From positions 310,001 to 374,000 of the forward strand of contig NZ_JBEXAE010000002.1 in assembly GCF_040566695.1 (NCBI RefSeq): DNA of 64,000 nt. The letters run 5' to 3'. The position numbers and the translations under genes were made by a program. Below the pieces are notes generated by a model. It did not search any database and was not told the DNA's origin. It saw nothing but the letters and a program-made list of their open reading frames with translations. Source of the DNA: Sediminicola arcticus (GTDB lineage Bacteria; Bacteroidota; Bacteroidia; Flavobacteriales; Flavobacteriaceae). Below, one piece after another: positions 42,654 through 52,076 of this stretch (position 1 is the first letter of the stretch; each line of letters begins with the position of its first letter).

Positions 42654-43664
42654 TTAAACTTTAGCAGTTTTTACCGTTTTTACAATTCTTCCCGCAATCT
42701 TATATGGATCGCCGTTAGAAGCTGGTCTTCTGTCTTCCAACCATCCTTTCCATCCTTTTTGAACGGTGATGATCGGAATTCTTATAGAAGCTCCCCTGTC
42801 AGATACTCCGTAACTAAAGTCATGGATAGATGCAGTTTCATGCTTCCCTGTCAATCGCTGGTCGTTAAACTCACCATAAACGGCAATATGTTCAGCGGTA
42901 ACTGGTCTAAAAGCTTCACAGATTTTCTCGTATATTTCTTGTGAACCACAAGTTCTCAAAGTAGTATTGGAGAAGTTTGCATGCATGCCTGATCCATTCC
43001 AGTCACCTTTTACTGGTTTTGGGTGGTATTCTATATAGTAACCATATTTTTCTGTTAAACGATCCAATAAATATCTGGCAACCCAAATTTCATCTCCTGC
43101 CTTTTTGGCTCCTTTTGCAAACAATTGGAACTCCCATTGTCCACTTGCAACCTCTTGGTTGATTCCCTCAAAGTTCAATCCGGCAGCGATACAAAGATCG
43201 GCATGCTCCTCTACAAATGCCCTTCCGTGGGTATTTTTACCACCTACAGAACAGTAATACATCCCTTGAGGGCCTGGATAACCTCCTACTGGGAAACCTA
43301 AAGGCAATTGGGTGGCTCTATCCATAATAAAATATTCTTGCTCAAACCCAAACCAGAAATCACCATCTTCATCATCAATACCTGCTCTTGAATTTGATAC
43401 GTGTGGCGTTCCATCGGGATTTAAAACTTCTGTCATAACTAAGTATCCATTTTTCCTAGTAGGATCTGGATATATTGCAACAGGCTTTAGAAGACAATCA
43501 GAAGATCCTCCTTCAGCTTGTTTTGTAGAACTTCCATCGAAAGACCAAATAGCACAGTCTTCCAATTTTCCACTAAAATCATCTTCAACTTTAGTTTTGC
43601 TTCTTAGGTTTGCGGTTGGTTCGTAACCATCCAACCAAATGTATTCTAATTTAGACTTGCTCAT
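42654..43664 (-). CDS. Glutamine synthetase, eukaryote-like type II
   Basis: A 336-residue enzyme that makes glutamine from glutamate, ammonia and ATP. The beta-grasp start contains WSFDGSSTKQAEG; the catalytic half shows FGFEQEYFI (metal-binding Glu), GINQEVASGQWEFQ, and NGSGMHANFS with the active-site His. Length and motifs match GSII, found in eukaryotes and many Bacteroidota, rather than GSI (about 470 residues). It is divergent from the GSIII gene 203 bp away, so both may be nitrogen-regulated from one intergenic region. Confidence 0.93.
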   Translation of the reverse strand: MSKSKLEYIWLDGYEPTANLRSKTKVEDDFSGKLEDCAIWSFDGSSTKQAEGGSSDCLLKPVAIYPDPTRKNGYLVMTEVLNPDGTPHVSNSRAGIDDEDGDFWFGFEQEYFIMDRATQLPLGFPVGGYPGPQGMYYCSVGGKNTHGRAFVEEHADLCIAAGLNFEGINQEVASGQWEFQLFAKGAKKAGDEIWVARYLLDRLTEKYGYYIEYHPKPVKGDWNGSGMHANFSNTTLRTCGSQEIYEKICEAFRPVTAEHIAVYGEFNDQRLTGKHETASIHDFSYGVSDRGASIRIPIITVQKGWKGWLEDRRPASNGDPYKIAGRIVKTVKTAKV

Positions 43665-43698
43665 AATCTTGGTAGTTAATTTTAATCTTTAAGAAAGG

Positions 43699-43706
43699 CA
43701 AAAATA
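43699..43706 (-). promoter_or_regulatory. -7 element of the GSII gene
   Basis: TATTTTTG on the minus strand fits TAnnTTTG and lies 35 bp before the ATG. The -33 element is a weak TTTA-type match. Confidence 0.4.
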
Positions 43707-43867
43707 TAATATTTCATCTACCTATCTAAATTTTTAGGGTCTAATTGTATTAAATGATCTTATTATTTTATTTACCCATATAGATTTAGGGGTATTTTGA
43801 TTTAAATTTATTTTTTAGTCCATAAATTATTAAATCCTTAATTTTGCTCTCAACATAAAATCAATAT

Positions 43868-46054
43868 ATGTCCAAGCTTAGATTTTCGTCCATAAAGGAA
43901 AGTAATAATAGAAAGCGCATAGCCATTGAAGAGAAAGGTAGACGGTCTGAACTTTTTGGGATGAATGTTTTCAATGAGGCTAAGATGCTTCAGTTTTTGA
44001 CCAAGGACGCCTTTGACCGAGTTAAGGGTGCCATGTTTTCAGGAACAAAAATGGATCGTAAAATTGCCGATCAAGTAGCGGAAGGAATGAAGGCATGGGC
44101 CATCAATATGGGGGCCACGCATTATACCCATTGGTTCCAACCTTTAACCGGAGCTACCGCAGAAAAGCATGATGCTTTTTTTGATCTTTTACCTGATGGC
44201 AAGGCTTTAGAGAAGTTTGGAGGCGGACAATTGGTGCAACAAGAGCCAGATGCATCTAGTTTTCCCAATGGAGGAATTCGCAATACCTTTGAAGCTAGGG
44301 GGTATACCGCATGGGATCCTACTTCTCCAGCCTTTATCTATGGATCAACCCTTTGTATTCCTACTATCTTTGTAGCCTATACTGGCGAGGCTTTGGATAA
44401 TAAAGCACCGTTATTGAGGGCATTGGGCGCTGTTGATGAGGCGGCTACTGCAGTAGCTAAATATTTTGATAAAAATGTTTCTAAGGTAAATGCTACCCTA
44501 GGATGGGAGCAGGAATACTTTTTGGTAGACAAGGCTTTGGCATATTCTCGTCCAGATATATTATTCACTGGAAGAACCTTGGTGGGAAGTTCTGCTGCCA
44601 AAGGACAACAATTGGATGATCACTATTTTGGGGTAATTCCAAGCAGAGTACTTAGTTTTATGAGTGATTTGGAGAAGGAGTGTACCAAATTGGGAATCCC
44701 TGTGAAGACGCGTCATAACGAGGTGGCGCCCAATCAATTTGAATTGGCACCTGTATTTGAAGAGGCCAATTTAGCGGTAGACCACAATCTATTGCTCATG
44801 GACGTCATGGAAAAGATTGCGGACAAACATAGCTTTAAGGTGCTCTTCCATGAAAAACCCTTTGCTGGAATCAACGGCTCAGGAAAGCATAATAATTGGT
44901 CTTTGGCTACGGATACAGGAGTGAACCTCTTAAGTCCGGGAACTACGCCCATGAAAAACTTGCAGTTTTTAACCTTTTTTATCAATACGATAAAGGCGGT
45001 GGATACGTATGAGGAGCTCTTGAGATCTTCCATTGCTTCGGCAAGTAATGATCATAGGCTAGGGGCCAACGAGGCGCCCCCAGCCATTTTTTCTATTTTT
45101 ATTGGTAAACAATTAAGTGATGTACTTGATGAGCTGGAAGGGGTTTCCCATGGTAAATTATCGCCAGAAGAGAAAACTGAGCTTAAATTGAATGTAGTTG
45201 GTAAAATTCCAGAGATCTTATTGGATAATACTGATAGGAACCGTACCTCTCCCTTTGCTTTTACAGGAAACAAATTTGAGATGCGTGGTGTTGGGTCCAA
45301 ATCTAACTGCGCTAAGCCAATGACTATCCTCAATACCATTGTAGCGAAACAATTGATTGCCTTTAAAAAGGAAGTGGACGCTTTGATAGATAAAAAGAGC
45401 CTTAAAAAAGATGAGGCTGTTTTTAATATCCTACGGGAATATATAAAGACCTCCAAGAGAATAAGGTTCGAGGGGGATGGCTACAGCGAGGATTGGGAAA
45501 AAGAGGCCAAAAGAAGAAAGTTAAGCAATAATAAATCTACTCCTCAGGCCTTACAGGTACTTACTTCTAAGGAGAGCTTGACTTTGCTGAAGTCCATGAA
45601 TGTCATGAGCGAAGTGGAGGTAAGAGCAAGACAAGAGGTGGAATTGGAAGCTTACATACTGCACCTGCAAATAGAAGGTAGGATGTACAATGAGATTGTA
45701 TACAACTATTTGATACCTGCTGCCATTACCTATCAGAATAAACTGATCACAAATGTGATGGGTCTCAAGGATATCTACGGAGCGGCCCACAAATCGTTTA
45801 CAGAAGGGCAATTGTCTATTATAGAAAACATAGGGGAGAATATTAGTGCTTTAAAGAAAAAGACAGACGCCATGACGGAGGCTAGAAAAAGTGCCAATGC
45901 CTTAAAGGATGTAAATAAAAAAGCATTTGCCTACTGTGACAATGTTCGTCCATATTTTGAGGAGATACGAAATCACAGTGATAAATTGGAACGCTTGGTA
46001 GATGATCAGCTTTGGCCACTGACCAAATATAGGGAGCTATTGTTCATAAAATAG
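43868..46054 (+). CDS. glnN: Glutamine synthetase type III
   Basis: A 728-residue GSIII enzyme. The N-terminal region ends in FGMNVFNEAKM, a family hallmark, and the catalytic core contains LGWEQEYFLVDK, TRHNEVAPNQFE and FAGINGSGKHNNWS. The C-terminal third is the GSIII-specific helical extension. The size is usual for GSIII dodecamers. It diverges from the GSII gene. Carrying both types side by side suggests differential use under ammonium limitation. Confidence 0.95.
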   Translation: MSKLRFSSIKESNNRKRIAIEEKGRRSELFGMNVFNEAKMLQFLTKDAFDRVKGAMFSGTKMDRKIADQVAEGMKAWAINMGATHYTHWFQPLTGATAEKHDAFFDLLPDGKALEKFGGGQLVQQEPDASSFPNGGIRNTFEARGYTAWDPTSPAFIYGSTLCIPTIFVAYTGEALDNKAPLLRALGAVDEAATAVAKYFDKNVSKVNATLGWEQEYFLVDKALAYSRPDILFTGRTLVGSSAAKGQQLDDHYFGVIPSRVLSFMSDLEKECTKLGIPVKTRHNEVAPNQFELAPVFEEANLAVDHNLLLMDVMEKIADKHSFKVLFHEKPFAGINGSGKHNNWSLATDTGVNLLSPGTTPMKNLQFLTFFINTIKAVDTYEELLRSSIASASNDHRLGANEAPPAIFSIFIGKQLSDVLDELEGVSHGKLSPEEKTELKLNVVGKIPEILLDNTDRNRTSPFAFTGNKFEMRGVGSKSNCAKPMTILNTIVAKQLIAFKKEVDALIDKKSLKKDEAVFNILREYIKTSKRIRFEGDGYSEDWEKEAKRRKLSNNKSTPQALQVLTSKESLTLLKSMNVMSEVEVRARQEVELEAYILHLQIEGRMYNEIVYNYLIPAAITYQNKLITNVMGLKDIYGAAHKSFTEGQLSIIENIGENISALKKKTDAMTEARKSANALKDVNKKAFAYCDNVRPYFEEIRNHSDKLERLVDDQLWPLTKYRELLFIK

Positions 46055-46077
46055 AAGCCTTCTAATATCCTAAATTT

Positions 46078-46105
46078 AAAAGCTCACTTTATGTGGGCTT
46101 TTTTT
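46078..46105 (+). terminator. Terminator of the GSIII gene
   Basis: AAAAGCTCAC pairs with GTGGGCTTTT (one G-U) around a 5-nt loop and runs into seven T. It lies 24 bp after the stop and just before purM. Confidence 0.8.
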
Positions 46106-46141
46106 ATGGATTCACTTATTTTTGTACCAAACAACAGATCC

Positions 46142-47320
46142 ATGGTTTCATCCAATAGTGAAAGATACAAGCAAAGAGGGGTTTCCGCATCCAAGGAAGA
46201 TGTGCACAATGCCATTAAGAACATAGACAAAGGCTTGTTCCCTAAGGCATTTTGTAAAATAGTCCCTGATTATTTAACAAATGATGAGGACTATTGTTTG
46301 GTAATGCATGCAGATGGGGCAGGGACCAAATCTTCATTGGCCTATATGTATTGGAAAGAGACTGGGGACATCTCGGTATGGAGGGGTATTGCACAGGACG
46401 CCCTGATCATGAATGTGGATGACCTAATCTGTGTTGGAGCCACTAACAATATCATGCTATCTTCCACCATTGGACGTAACAAAAATTTGATTCCTGGTGA
46501 AGTGCTGTCAGCCATTATCAATGGTACGGAAGACCTTATTGCCGATTTAAAGGAGCATGGAATCACTATCCACTCCACAGGAGGGGAAACTGCCGATGTA
46601 GGGGATTTAGTGCGAACTATTATTGTGGATTCTACCGTTACCGCAAGAATGAAACGCAGTGAAGTTATCGATAATGCGAACATTAAACGCGGGGATGTCA
46701 TTGTGGGTTTAGAATCTTTCGGACAGGCTACTTATGAAAAGGAATACAACGGAGGGATGGGAAGTAACGGACTTACGTCTGCAAGACACGATGTATTTTC
46801 TAAATATTTAGCAGATAAATACCCAGAAAGCTATGATCATGCCGTGCCTTCTGAATTGGTGTACTCTGGAAATGTAAAGTTGACAGATGTTGTACCGGAA
46901 TCACCATTGGATGCGGGAAAATTAGTTTTATCACCAACGCGGACCTATGCGCCCATTGTAAAAAAGATATTGAATTCTTATTCCTCCAAGGATATTCATG
47001 GCATGGTGCACTGCAGTGGTGGAGCACAGACAAAAATCCTTCACTTTATAGATAACCTTCATATTATAAAGGACGATCTTTTCCCAGTACCACCTTTGTT
47101 TAAATTAATCCAGGAACAATCTAAGACAGATTGGAAGGAAATGTACCAAGTATTCAACTGTGGTCATCGCTTGGAATTTTATGTGAATGAAGCAATTGCC
47201 AATAATGTGATTTCAATATCCAGAAGTTTTGGGGTAGATGCCAAAATAGTGGGGAGGGTAGCCGAAAGTGAGACTAAAAAACTCACAATAAATAGCGAAT
47301 ACGGAATCTTCCAATATTAA
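46142..47320 (+). CDS. purM: Phosphoribosylformylglycinamidine cyclo-ligase
   Basis: A protein of about 392 residues that closes the imidazole ring of AIR in purine synthesis. I start at the ATG at 46142 (MVSSNSERYKQRGVSASKED); the frame from 46091 would begin inside the preceding terminator. Family motifs: HADGAGTKSSLAY (nucleotide-binding), HSTGGETADVGD and GLESFGQATYE, then VHCSGGAQTKIL. Slightly longer than the E. coli enzyme, as usual in Bacteroidota. Confidence 0.9.
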   Translation: MVSSNSERYKQRGVSASKEDVHNAIKNIDKGLFPKAFCKIVPDYLTNDEDYCLVMHADGAGTKSSLAYMYWKETGDISVWRGIAQDALIMNVDDLICVGATNNIMLSSTIGRNKNLIPGEVLSAIINGTEDLIADLKEHGITIHSTGGETADVGDLVRTIIVDSTVTARMKRSEVIDNANIKRGDVIVGLESFGQATYEKEYNGGMGSNGLTSARHDVFSKYLADKYPESYDHAVPSELVYSGNVKLTDVVPESPLDAGKLVLSPTRTYAPIVKKILNSYSSKDIHGMVHCSGGAQTKILHFIDNLHIIKDDLFPVPPLFKLIQEQSKTDWKEMYQVFNCGHRLEFYVNEAIANNVISISRSFGVDAKIVGRVAESETKKLTINSEYGIFQY

Positions 47321-47371
47321 GGCATACGAATTATTCAATTAAAACGTTGTCTTATAATAAGGTAATGTGCT

Positions 47372-47803
47372 ATGGAAAGAAAAAAATTCTTAAAAAGTAT
47401 AGGTGCAGGTGCAGCCTTTGCCCTTGTATTTCCATGTTTAAATGGGTGTTCCTCAGGTGGGGATGATTTGCAAGAGACGCCTGTTCCCAGTGGGGTAGAT
47501 TTTACAATAGATCTTAATTCAAGTGAAGCCAATAACCTAAAAAATAATGGAGGTTTTATCCTTAAAAACCTCGTGGTTGTCGTAAGAAACTTACAGGGCA
47601 ACTTCGTGGCGGCTAGTCAAGTTTGTAGTCATCAGGGAACTGAGGAGGTTCGCTTTATTGATGATAATAATGGAATATTTTATTGTTCCACCCATGGTTC
47701 ACGATTCGACCAGACAGGAACTCCTTTAAATAGTATCACCAATAATCGACTAAAAATTTTTAGAACAGAACTCAATGGTGATATCCTTCGCGTTTTTGAA
47801 TAA
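47372..47803 (+). CDS. Rieske [2Fe-2S] protein, exported
   Basis: A 143-residue protein with a basic start and hydrophobic signal (KSIGAGAAFALVFPCLNGCSS) that could be Tat-type or lipoprotein (Cys22 or Cys26). The Rieske cluster ligands are complete: C85-S-H87 and C105-S-T-H108, in CSHQGTEE and FYCSTHGSRFD. It would be an extracytosolic one-electron carrier. It leads a same-direction group with a thioredoxin-like protein, ApbE, DUF4266 and DUF3570, so a shared redox task is likely. Confidence 0.85.
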   Translation: MERKKFLKSIGAGAAFALVFPCLNGCSSGGDDLQETPVPSGVDFTIDLNSSEANNLKNNGGFILKNLVVVVRNLQGNFVAASQVCSHQGTEEVRFIDDNNGIFYCSTHGSRFDQTGTPLNSITNNRLKIFRTELNGDILRVFE

Positions 47804-47830
47804 TGGGCAATTAATTTTACACTTTTCATA

Positions 47831-48265
47831 ATGAAGCTATTGGTAAGGGTTTTATTGATTTTTTTTACCCTATTCTGTGCTGCGCAAGATTGGCAGGAAA
47901 ACTACAAGGGGGTCTTGGCTATGGCTCAACATGAAGATAAGCCAATTGTTTTAGTGTTTTCAGGATCTGATTGGTGTGCTCCTTGCATTAAATTGGATAG
48001 GGATATATGGCAGTCTGAAGAATTCAAATCATATTCCAAGCAAAACTATCTTCTTTACAGGGCAGACTTTCCCCGTAAAAAGGAAAACAAACTTAAAGAT
48101 CAGGTGGTACAACAAAATAAGGAATTGGCGGACCGTTATAATTCAAAGGGATATTTTCCTTTGGTGTTGGTCCTCGACAAAAACGGAAACATATTGGGAG
48201 AAACAGGGTATCATAAATCCACACCTAAGAAGTACATCACACTTTTAAACTCCTTTAAAAAGTGA
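47831..48265 (+). CDS. Exported thioredoxin-like protein
   Basis: A 144-residue protein with a signal peptide ending FCAAQDW. The thioredoxin fold carries an active C-x-x-C in SGSDWCAPCIKLDRD and the cis-proline region GYFPLVLVLDKNG. It resembles the thiol-disulfide proteins that reduce or load periplasmic partners. It overlaps the next gene by 4 bp (GTGA), so translation is coupled to ApbE. Confidence 0.85.
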   Translation: MKLLVRVLLIFFTLFCAAQDWQENYKGVLAMAQHEDKPIVLVFSGSDWCAPCIKLDRDIWQSEEFKSYSKQNYLLYRADFPRKKENKLKDQVVQQNKELADRYNSKGYFPLVLVLDKNGNILGETGYHKSTPKKYITLLNSFKK

Positions 48266-49257
48266 AAAAAATACTCCCCTATTTATTTCTGATTTTGTTT
48301 GTGAGTTCTTATGGTCAGGAGCATCAATATGTCACCGTACAAAAGGTAATGAAATTGATGGGGAGCAGGTTTGAAATAACCGTAGTTGCAGCTAATGAGG
48401 AGATGGGATATATTAATATTGAGGATGCTGCGGCCGAGATACAACGTATTGAAAGAATAATTTCTTCTTGGGATGAAAGTTCTGAGACTTCCGAAATCAA
48501 TAGAAATGCAGGTATTCAACCAGTAAAAATAAGCAGTGAACTGTTTAAGCTCATTGAACGAAGCAAACAGGTATCTGAGATTACAGATGGGGCTTTTGAT
48601 ATTACCTTTGCTTCAATGGATCAGATTTGGAAATTTGATGGATCCATGAAATATCTTCCATCTAAAACTGAGATAAAGAATTCCGTTGCTAAAGTGGGCT
48701 TTCGAAAAATAATTATGAATTCAGACGAGAGCACCGTATTCCTAGAGGATAAAGGAATGAAAATAGGTTTTGGCGCCATCGGAAAGGGGTATGCAGCCGA
48801 TAGGGCCAAGGAACTTTTGATATCCAAACAAGTTAGGGCTGGAATTATAAATGCAGCCGGAGATCTTACAACTTGGGGTACCAAGGTGAGTGGTGAAAAA
48901 TGGTTGATTGGTATCGCTAATCCGTTGAGTAAAGATAAAATTTTTTCATGGTTGCCCATTGTGGAATCTTCAGTGGCAACCTCAGGCAATTATGAAAAAT
49001 TTGTAACTTTTGGAGGTGTAAAATATTCACATATTATTGATCCTCGAACAGGATATCCTGCCAGTGGGATCAATAGCGTATCTATATTCACAAAAACAGC
49101 CGAGCTTAGTGATGCCTTGGCTACCGCTGTTTATATTATGGGTATCGATACGGGGTTGGCTTTGATTACCCAACTAAGAGGAACTGAGGCAATAATAGTG
49201 GATAGTGAAAATAAAATTCACAAAAGCAATGGCATTCTGTTCGAGAATAATAAGTAG
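48262..49257 (+). CDS. apbE: FAD:protein FMN transferase
   Basis: A 331-residue exported flavin transferase, GTG start at 48262 overlapping the thioredoxin-like gene. Signal peptide ends VSSYGQ. The family attaches FMN to a Thr/Ser of target proteins outside the cytosol, using FAD and magnesium. Motifs present: LMGSRFEITV at the start, GFGAIGKGYAADRA, INAAGDL and HIIDPRTGYPA. No classical target is recognised among the neighbours, so its target is an open question. Confidence 0.92.
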   Translation: MKKILPYLFLILFVSSYGQEHQYVTVQKVMKLMGSRFEITVVAANEEMGYINIEDAAAEIQRIERIISSWDESSETSEINRNAGIQPVKISSELFKLIERSKQVSEITDGAFDITFASMDQIWKFDGSMKYLPSKTEIKNSVAKVGFRKIIMNSDESTVFLEDKGMKIGFGAIGKGYAADRAKELLISKQVRAGIINAAGDLTTWGTKVSGEKWLIGIANPLSKDKIFSWLPIVESSVATSGNYEKFVTFGGVKYSHIIDPRTGYPASGINSVSIFTKTAELSDALATAVYIMGIDTGLALITQLRGTEAIIVDSENKIHKSNGILFENNK

Positions 49258-49293
49258 TTTTAGACTATAGACGCTTTTTTACTTTATAATCAA

Positions 49294-49503
49294 ATGAAAA
49301 TAACACTAGTACTCTTTTTTTTAGGCATATCGCTAACTTCCTGCGTAGCAGTAAAAGAGTATGATAAAGTCTATTTGAATGACGAGGAAATGCAACTGGC
49401 CATAAAAAGTATGGAGCAGTTCGAAATCAATTTTCAAATATACAGGGAGGCTGCATCTGGTGGTAACGGGGGTAAAACCGGTGGTGGCTGTGGCTGTAAT
49501 TAA
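49294..49503 (+). CDS. DUF4266 small lipoprotein
   Basis: A 69-residue lipoprotein with signal cysteine Cys17 (LTSCVAVKEYDK). A short conserved helix (DEEMQLAIKSMEQFEINFQI) is followed by a glycine-rich tail ending GGGCGCN, with two further cysteines. The match to DUF4266 is good, and this family recurs beside DUF3570 and ApbE genes. The terminal Gly/Cys tail might hold a metal or be a modification site. It is 6 bp before the DUF3570 gene. Confidence 0.85.
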   Translation: MKITLVLFFLGISLTSCVAVKEYDKVYLNDEEMQLAIKSMEQFEINFQIYREAASGGNGGKTGGGCGCN

Positions 49504-49509
49504 CAGGGT

Positions 49510-50793
49510 ATGAAAAAAATCTTTTTATGTTTTTCTTGTATTGTTGCATTTGTCGGATTTGCACAAGACGATTCTAACACTACCTATAAAAAACGTGTTT
49601 TAGAGGCTACTGAAATAGATGTTTTATTTAGCTATTATAACCAGGATGGCATACATGCTGCCGTATCTGGTGGGGATGGCACGGAAGAATTGACTGATAT
49701 TACCTCTAGTCTTATTGTGAAAATGCCCATAGGTGAGGATGATGTGCTTACCGTAGATGTAGGTATATCGGCGTATACATCAGCCTCTTCTAGTAACATA
49801 AATCCTTTAGATGGGGACCCAAATCAACCAGTTAGTCCATATATAGCTTCCTCTGGGGCATCTAGGAGTGATGTCTTAGCACATTTAACACCATCTTATC
49901 AACATAGTTCTGATGATAGGAATACCATTTGGGGAGTAAAGGGATATATTTCTTCTGAGTATGATTATTTTTCCTTAGGATTAGGAGGGAGTTATACCCG
50001 TCTATTCAATGAGAAAAACACAGAAGTAAGTGCAAGTGCTCAGGTTTTTTTAGATACTTGGAACCCACAATATCCGATAGAACTCAGAGGTGGTTTCTTT
50101 GATGATCGTATTACTGGTAATGGCACATATGCTCCAGTATTCTCTTCTTTTGAAAATAAAAACCGAAACTCCTATTCCCTATCTCTCAATTTATCTCAAA
50201 TACTAGGCAAAAGGGTGCAGGGGTCTCTATTTATGGATCTTGTTTCACAAAATGGTCTACTAAGTACACCGTTTCAAAGAGTGTATTTTGGTGATCGCAA
50301 CGATTTTTTTATTGATGAATTTCAATTGGCGGATGATGTGGAACGATTACCGGATACTAGGTTTAAAGTTCCTTTTGGTGGTAGACTTAATGTTTTTGCC
50401 AGCGATATGTTCGTTATAAGATCTTACTACAGATTTTATAGCGATGATTGGGGTATAAATTCTCATACTGCTAGTATAGAAGTGCCTATAAAGGTAAGTA
50501 CTGCCTTTACTATTTATCCCATGTACCGATTTTATACCCAAAGTGCTGCAAATTATTTCTACGAAAAAGAAGTAGCAGTGTCCACGTTAGACTACTATAC
50601 CTCAGATTACGATCTTTCAGCTTTTGATGCGCATCAATATGGGATGGGGATTCGCTATAAGGATATTTTTACCTCTGCAAAAATATTCTCTTATGGGCTC
50701 AAGACGCTAGATTTACGCCTGAATCAATACGATAGAAGTGACGGATTGAGTTCTTTTATTGTCACTTTTGGAGCATCTTTTGTGGCTGATTAG
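49510..50793 (+). CDS. DUF3570 outer-membrane beta-barrel protein
   Basis: A 427-residue protein with signal peptide (FVGFAQDD). The mature part alternates amphipathic strands with aromatic ends (YSLSLNLSQILG, YYRFYSDDWGI, YPMYRFYTQSAANYF), typical of an outer-membrane barrel of about 16 strands. It matches DUF3570. Together with DUF4266 and ApbE it is likely to form an envelope redox or transport complex. It is the last gene of the group. Confidence 0.83.
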   Translation: MKKIFLCFSCIVAFVGFAQDDSNTTYKKRVLEATEIDVLFSYYNQDGIHAAVSGGDGTEELTDITSSLIVKMPIGEDDVLTVDVGISAYTSASSSNINPLDGDPNQPVSPYIASSGASRSDVLAHLTPSYQHSSDDRNTIWGVKGYISSEYDYFSLGLGGSYTRLFNEKNTEVSASAQVFLDTWNPQYPIELRGGFFDDRITGNGTYAPVFSSFENKNRNSYSLSLNLSQILGKRVQGSLFMDLVSQNGLLSTPFQRVYFGDRNDFFIDEFQLADDVERLPDTRFKVPFGGRLNVFASDMFVIRSYYRFYSDDWGINSHTASIEVPIKVSTAFTIYPMYRFYTQSAANYFYEKEVAVSTLDYYTSDYDLSAFDAHQYGMGIRYKDIFTSAKIFSYGLKTLDLRLNQYDRSDGLSSFIVTFGASFVAD

Positions 50794-50946
50794 AAGACTT
50801 CAGAAACTAAATTTTGATGTAAAAATTTGAATTTCAACAACTTAATAATTTTCTTTATTCCTTGAAACATATTTTTATGTCAAACTGAATTGAATGGTTT
50901 TACCTCCAAAAAAATTGTAAATTCGCAGTCCAAGTGAAGATTGAAT

Positions 50947-52023
50947 ATGTTAGATAAATTAAATTATGTCAAGCAGCGCTTTGATGAGGTTTCCGATCTT
51001 ATCATCCAGCCAGATATTATAACGGACCAGAAGCGTTATGTACAATTGAATAAGGAGTATAAGGACCTTAAGGCATTAATGGACAAAAGGGAAGAATATA
51101 TTACCTTAACGAATAACATGAAAGAGGCCGAAGAAATACTGTCGGATGGGAGTGATCCTGAGATGGTAGACATGGCTAAAATGCAATATGAGGAGGCTAA
51201 AAGTGGTTTGCCAAAATTAGAGGAGGATATAAAAATTCTTTTGATTCCGAAGGATCCAGAAGATGGCAAAAATGTGGTTATGGAAATCCGAGCCGGAACA
51301 GGAGGGGATGAGGCTAGTATTTTTGCGGGAGATCTTTTTAGGATGTATACCAAATATTGCGAATCTAGGGGATGGAGTACCAATGTGATAGATTTAAGTG
51401 AAGGTACTAGTGGAGGTTATAAGGAAATTCAGTTCGAAGTGAACGGGGAAGATGTATATGGCACCCTAAAATTCGAAGCTGGAGTGCACCGTGTGCAAAG
51501 GGTGCCACAAACAGAAACTCAAGGAAGAGTGCATACTAGTGCCGCAACGGTAATGGTTTTGCCTGAGGCAGAGGAGTTTGACGTACAGATTGACCCCAAA
51601 GAGGTTCGAATCGATTTTTTCTGTTCTTCGGGACCGGGAGGTCAGTCGGTGAACACTACCTATTCTGCGGTGCGTTTAACTCACCTTCCCACAGGTTTGG
51701 TGGCACAATGCCAAGATCAAAAATCGCAGCATAAGAACAAGGATAAAGCCTTTAGAGTATTGCGTTCCCGTCTCTATGATATGGAATTGGCCAAGAAACA
51801 GGAAGCAGATGCCGCTAAAAGAAACTCTCAGGTGAGCAGCGGTGACCGATCCGCAAAAATTAGGACCTATAATTATTCGCAAGGAAGGGTAACCGATCAT
51901 AGAATTGGCTTTACCCTTTATGATTTGTCTAATATTGTTAACGGTGATATCCAGCGTTTCATTGATGAATTGAGATTGGTGGAGAACACAGAGAAACTTA
52001 AAGAAGCTTCTGAAATATTTTAA
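50947..52023 (+). CDS. prfA: Peptide chain release factor 1
   Basis: A protein of about 358 residues that recognises UAA and UAG at the ribosome. The ATG at 50947 gives MLDKLNYVKQRFDEVS, the family start. The anticodon-like tripeptide is P-Q-T in RVPQTETQGR, the RF1 form (RF2 has SPF), and the catalytic GGQ is in SSGPGGQSVNTTYS. Length is normal. It is followed by a terminator and pyrF. Confidence 0.95.
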   Translation: MLDKLNYVKQRFDEVSDLIIQPDIITDQKRYVQLNKEYKDLKALMDKREEYITLTNNMKEAEEILSDGSDPEMVDMAKMQYEEAKSGLPKLEEDIKILLIPKDPEDGKNVVMEIRAGTGGDEASIFAGDLFRMYTKYCESRGWSTNVIDLSEGTSGGYKEIQFEVNGEDVYGTLKFEAGVHRVQRVPQTETQGRVHTSAATVMVLPEAEEFDVQIDPKEVRIDFFCSSGPGGQSVNTTYSAVRLTHLPTGLVAQCQDQKSQHKNKDKAFRVLRSRLYDMELAKKQEADAAKRNSQVSSGDRSAKIRTYNYSQGRVTDHRIGFTLYDLSNIVNGDIQRFIDELRLVENTEKLKEASEIF

Positions 52024-52028
52024 AGCAT

Positions 52029-52057
52029 AAAAGCCAACTGGAAACAGTTGGCTTTTT
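52029..52057 (+). terminator. Terminator between prfA and pyrF
   Basis: A 12-bp perfect stem AAAAGCCAACTG / CAGTTGGCTTTT with a GAAA tetraloop and a T run. Confidence 0.92.
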
Positions 52058-52076
52058 TATTTCCTCGATCATTATT

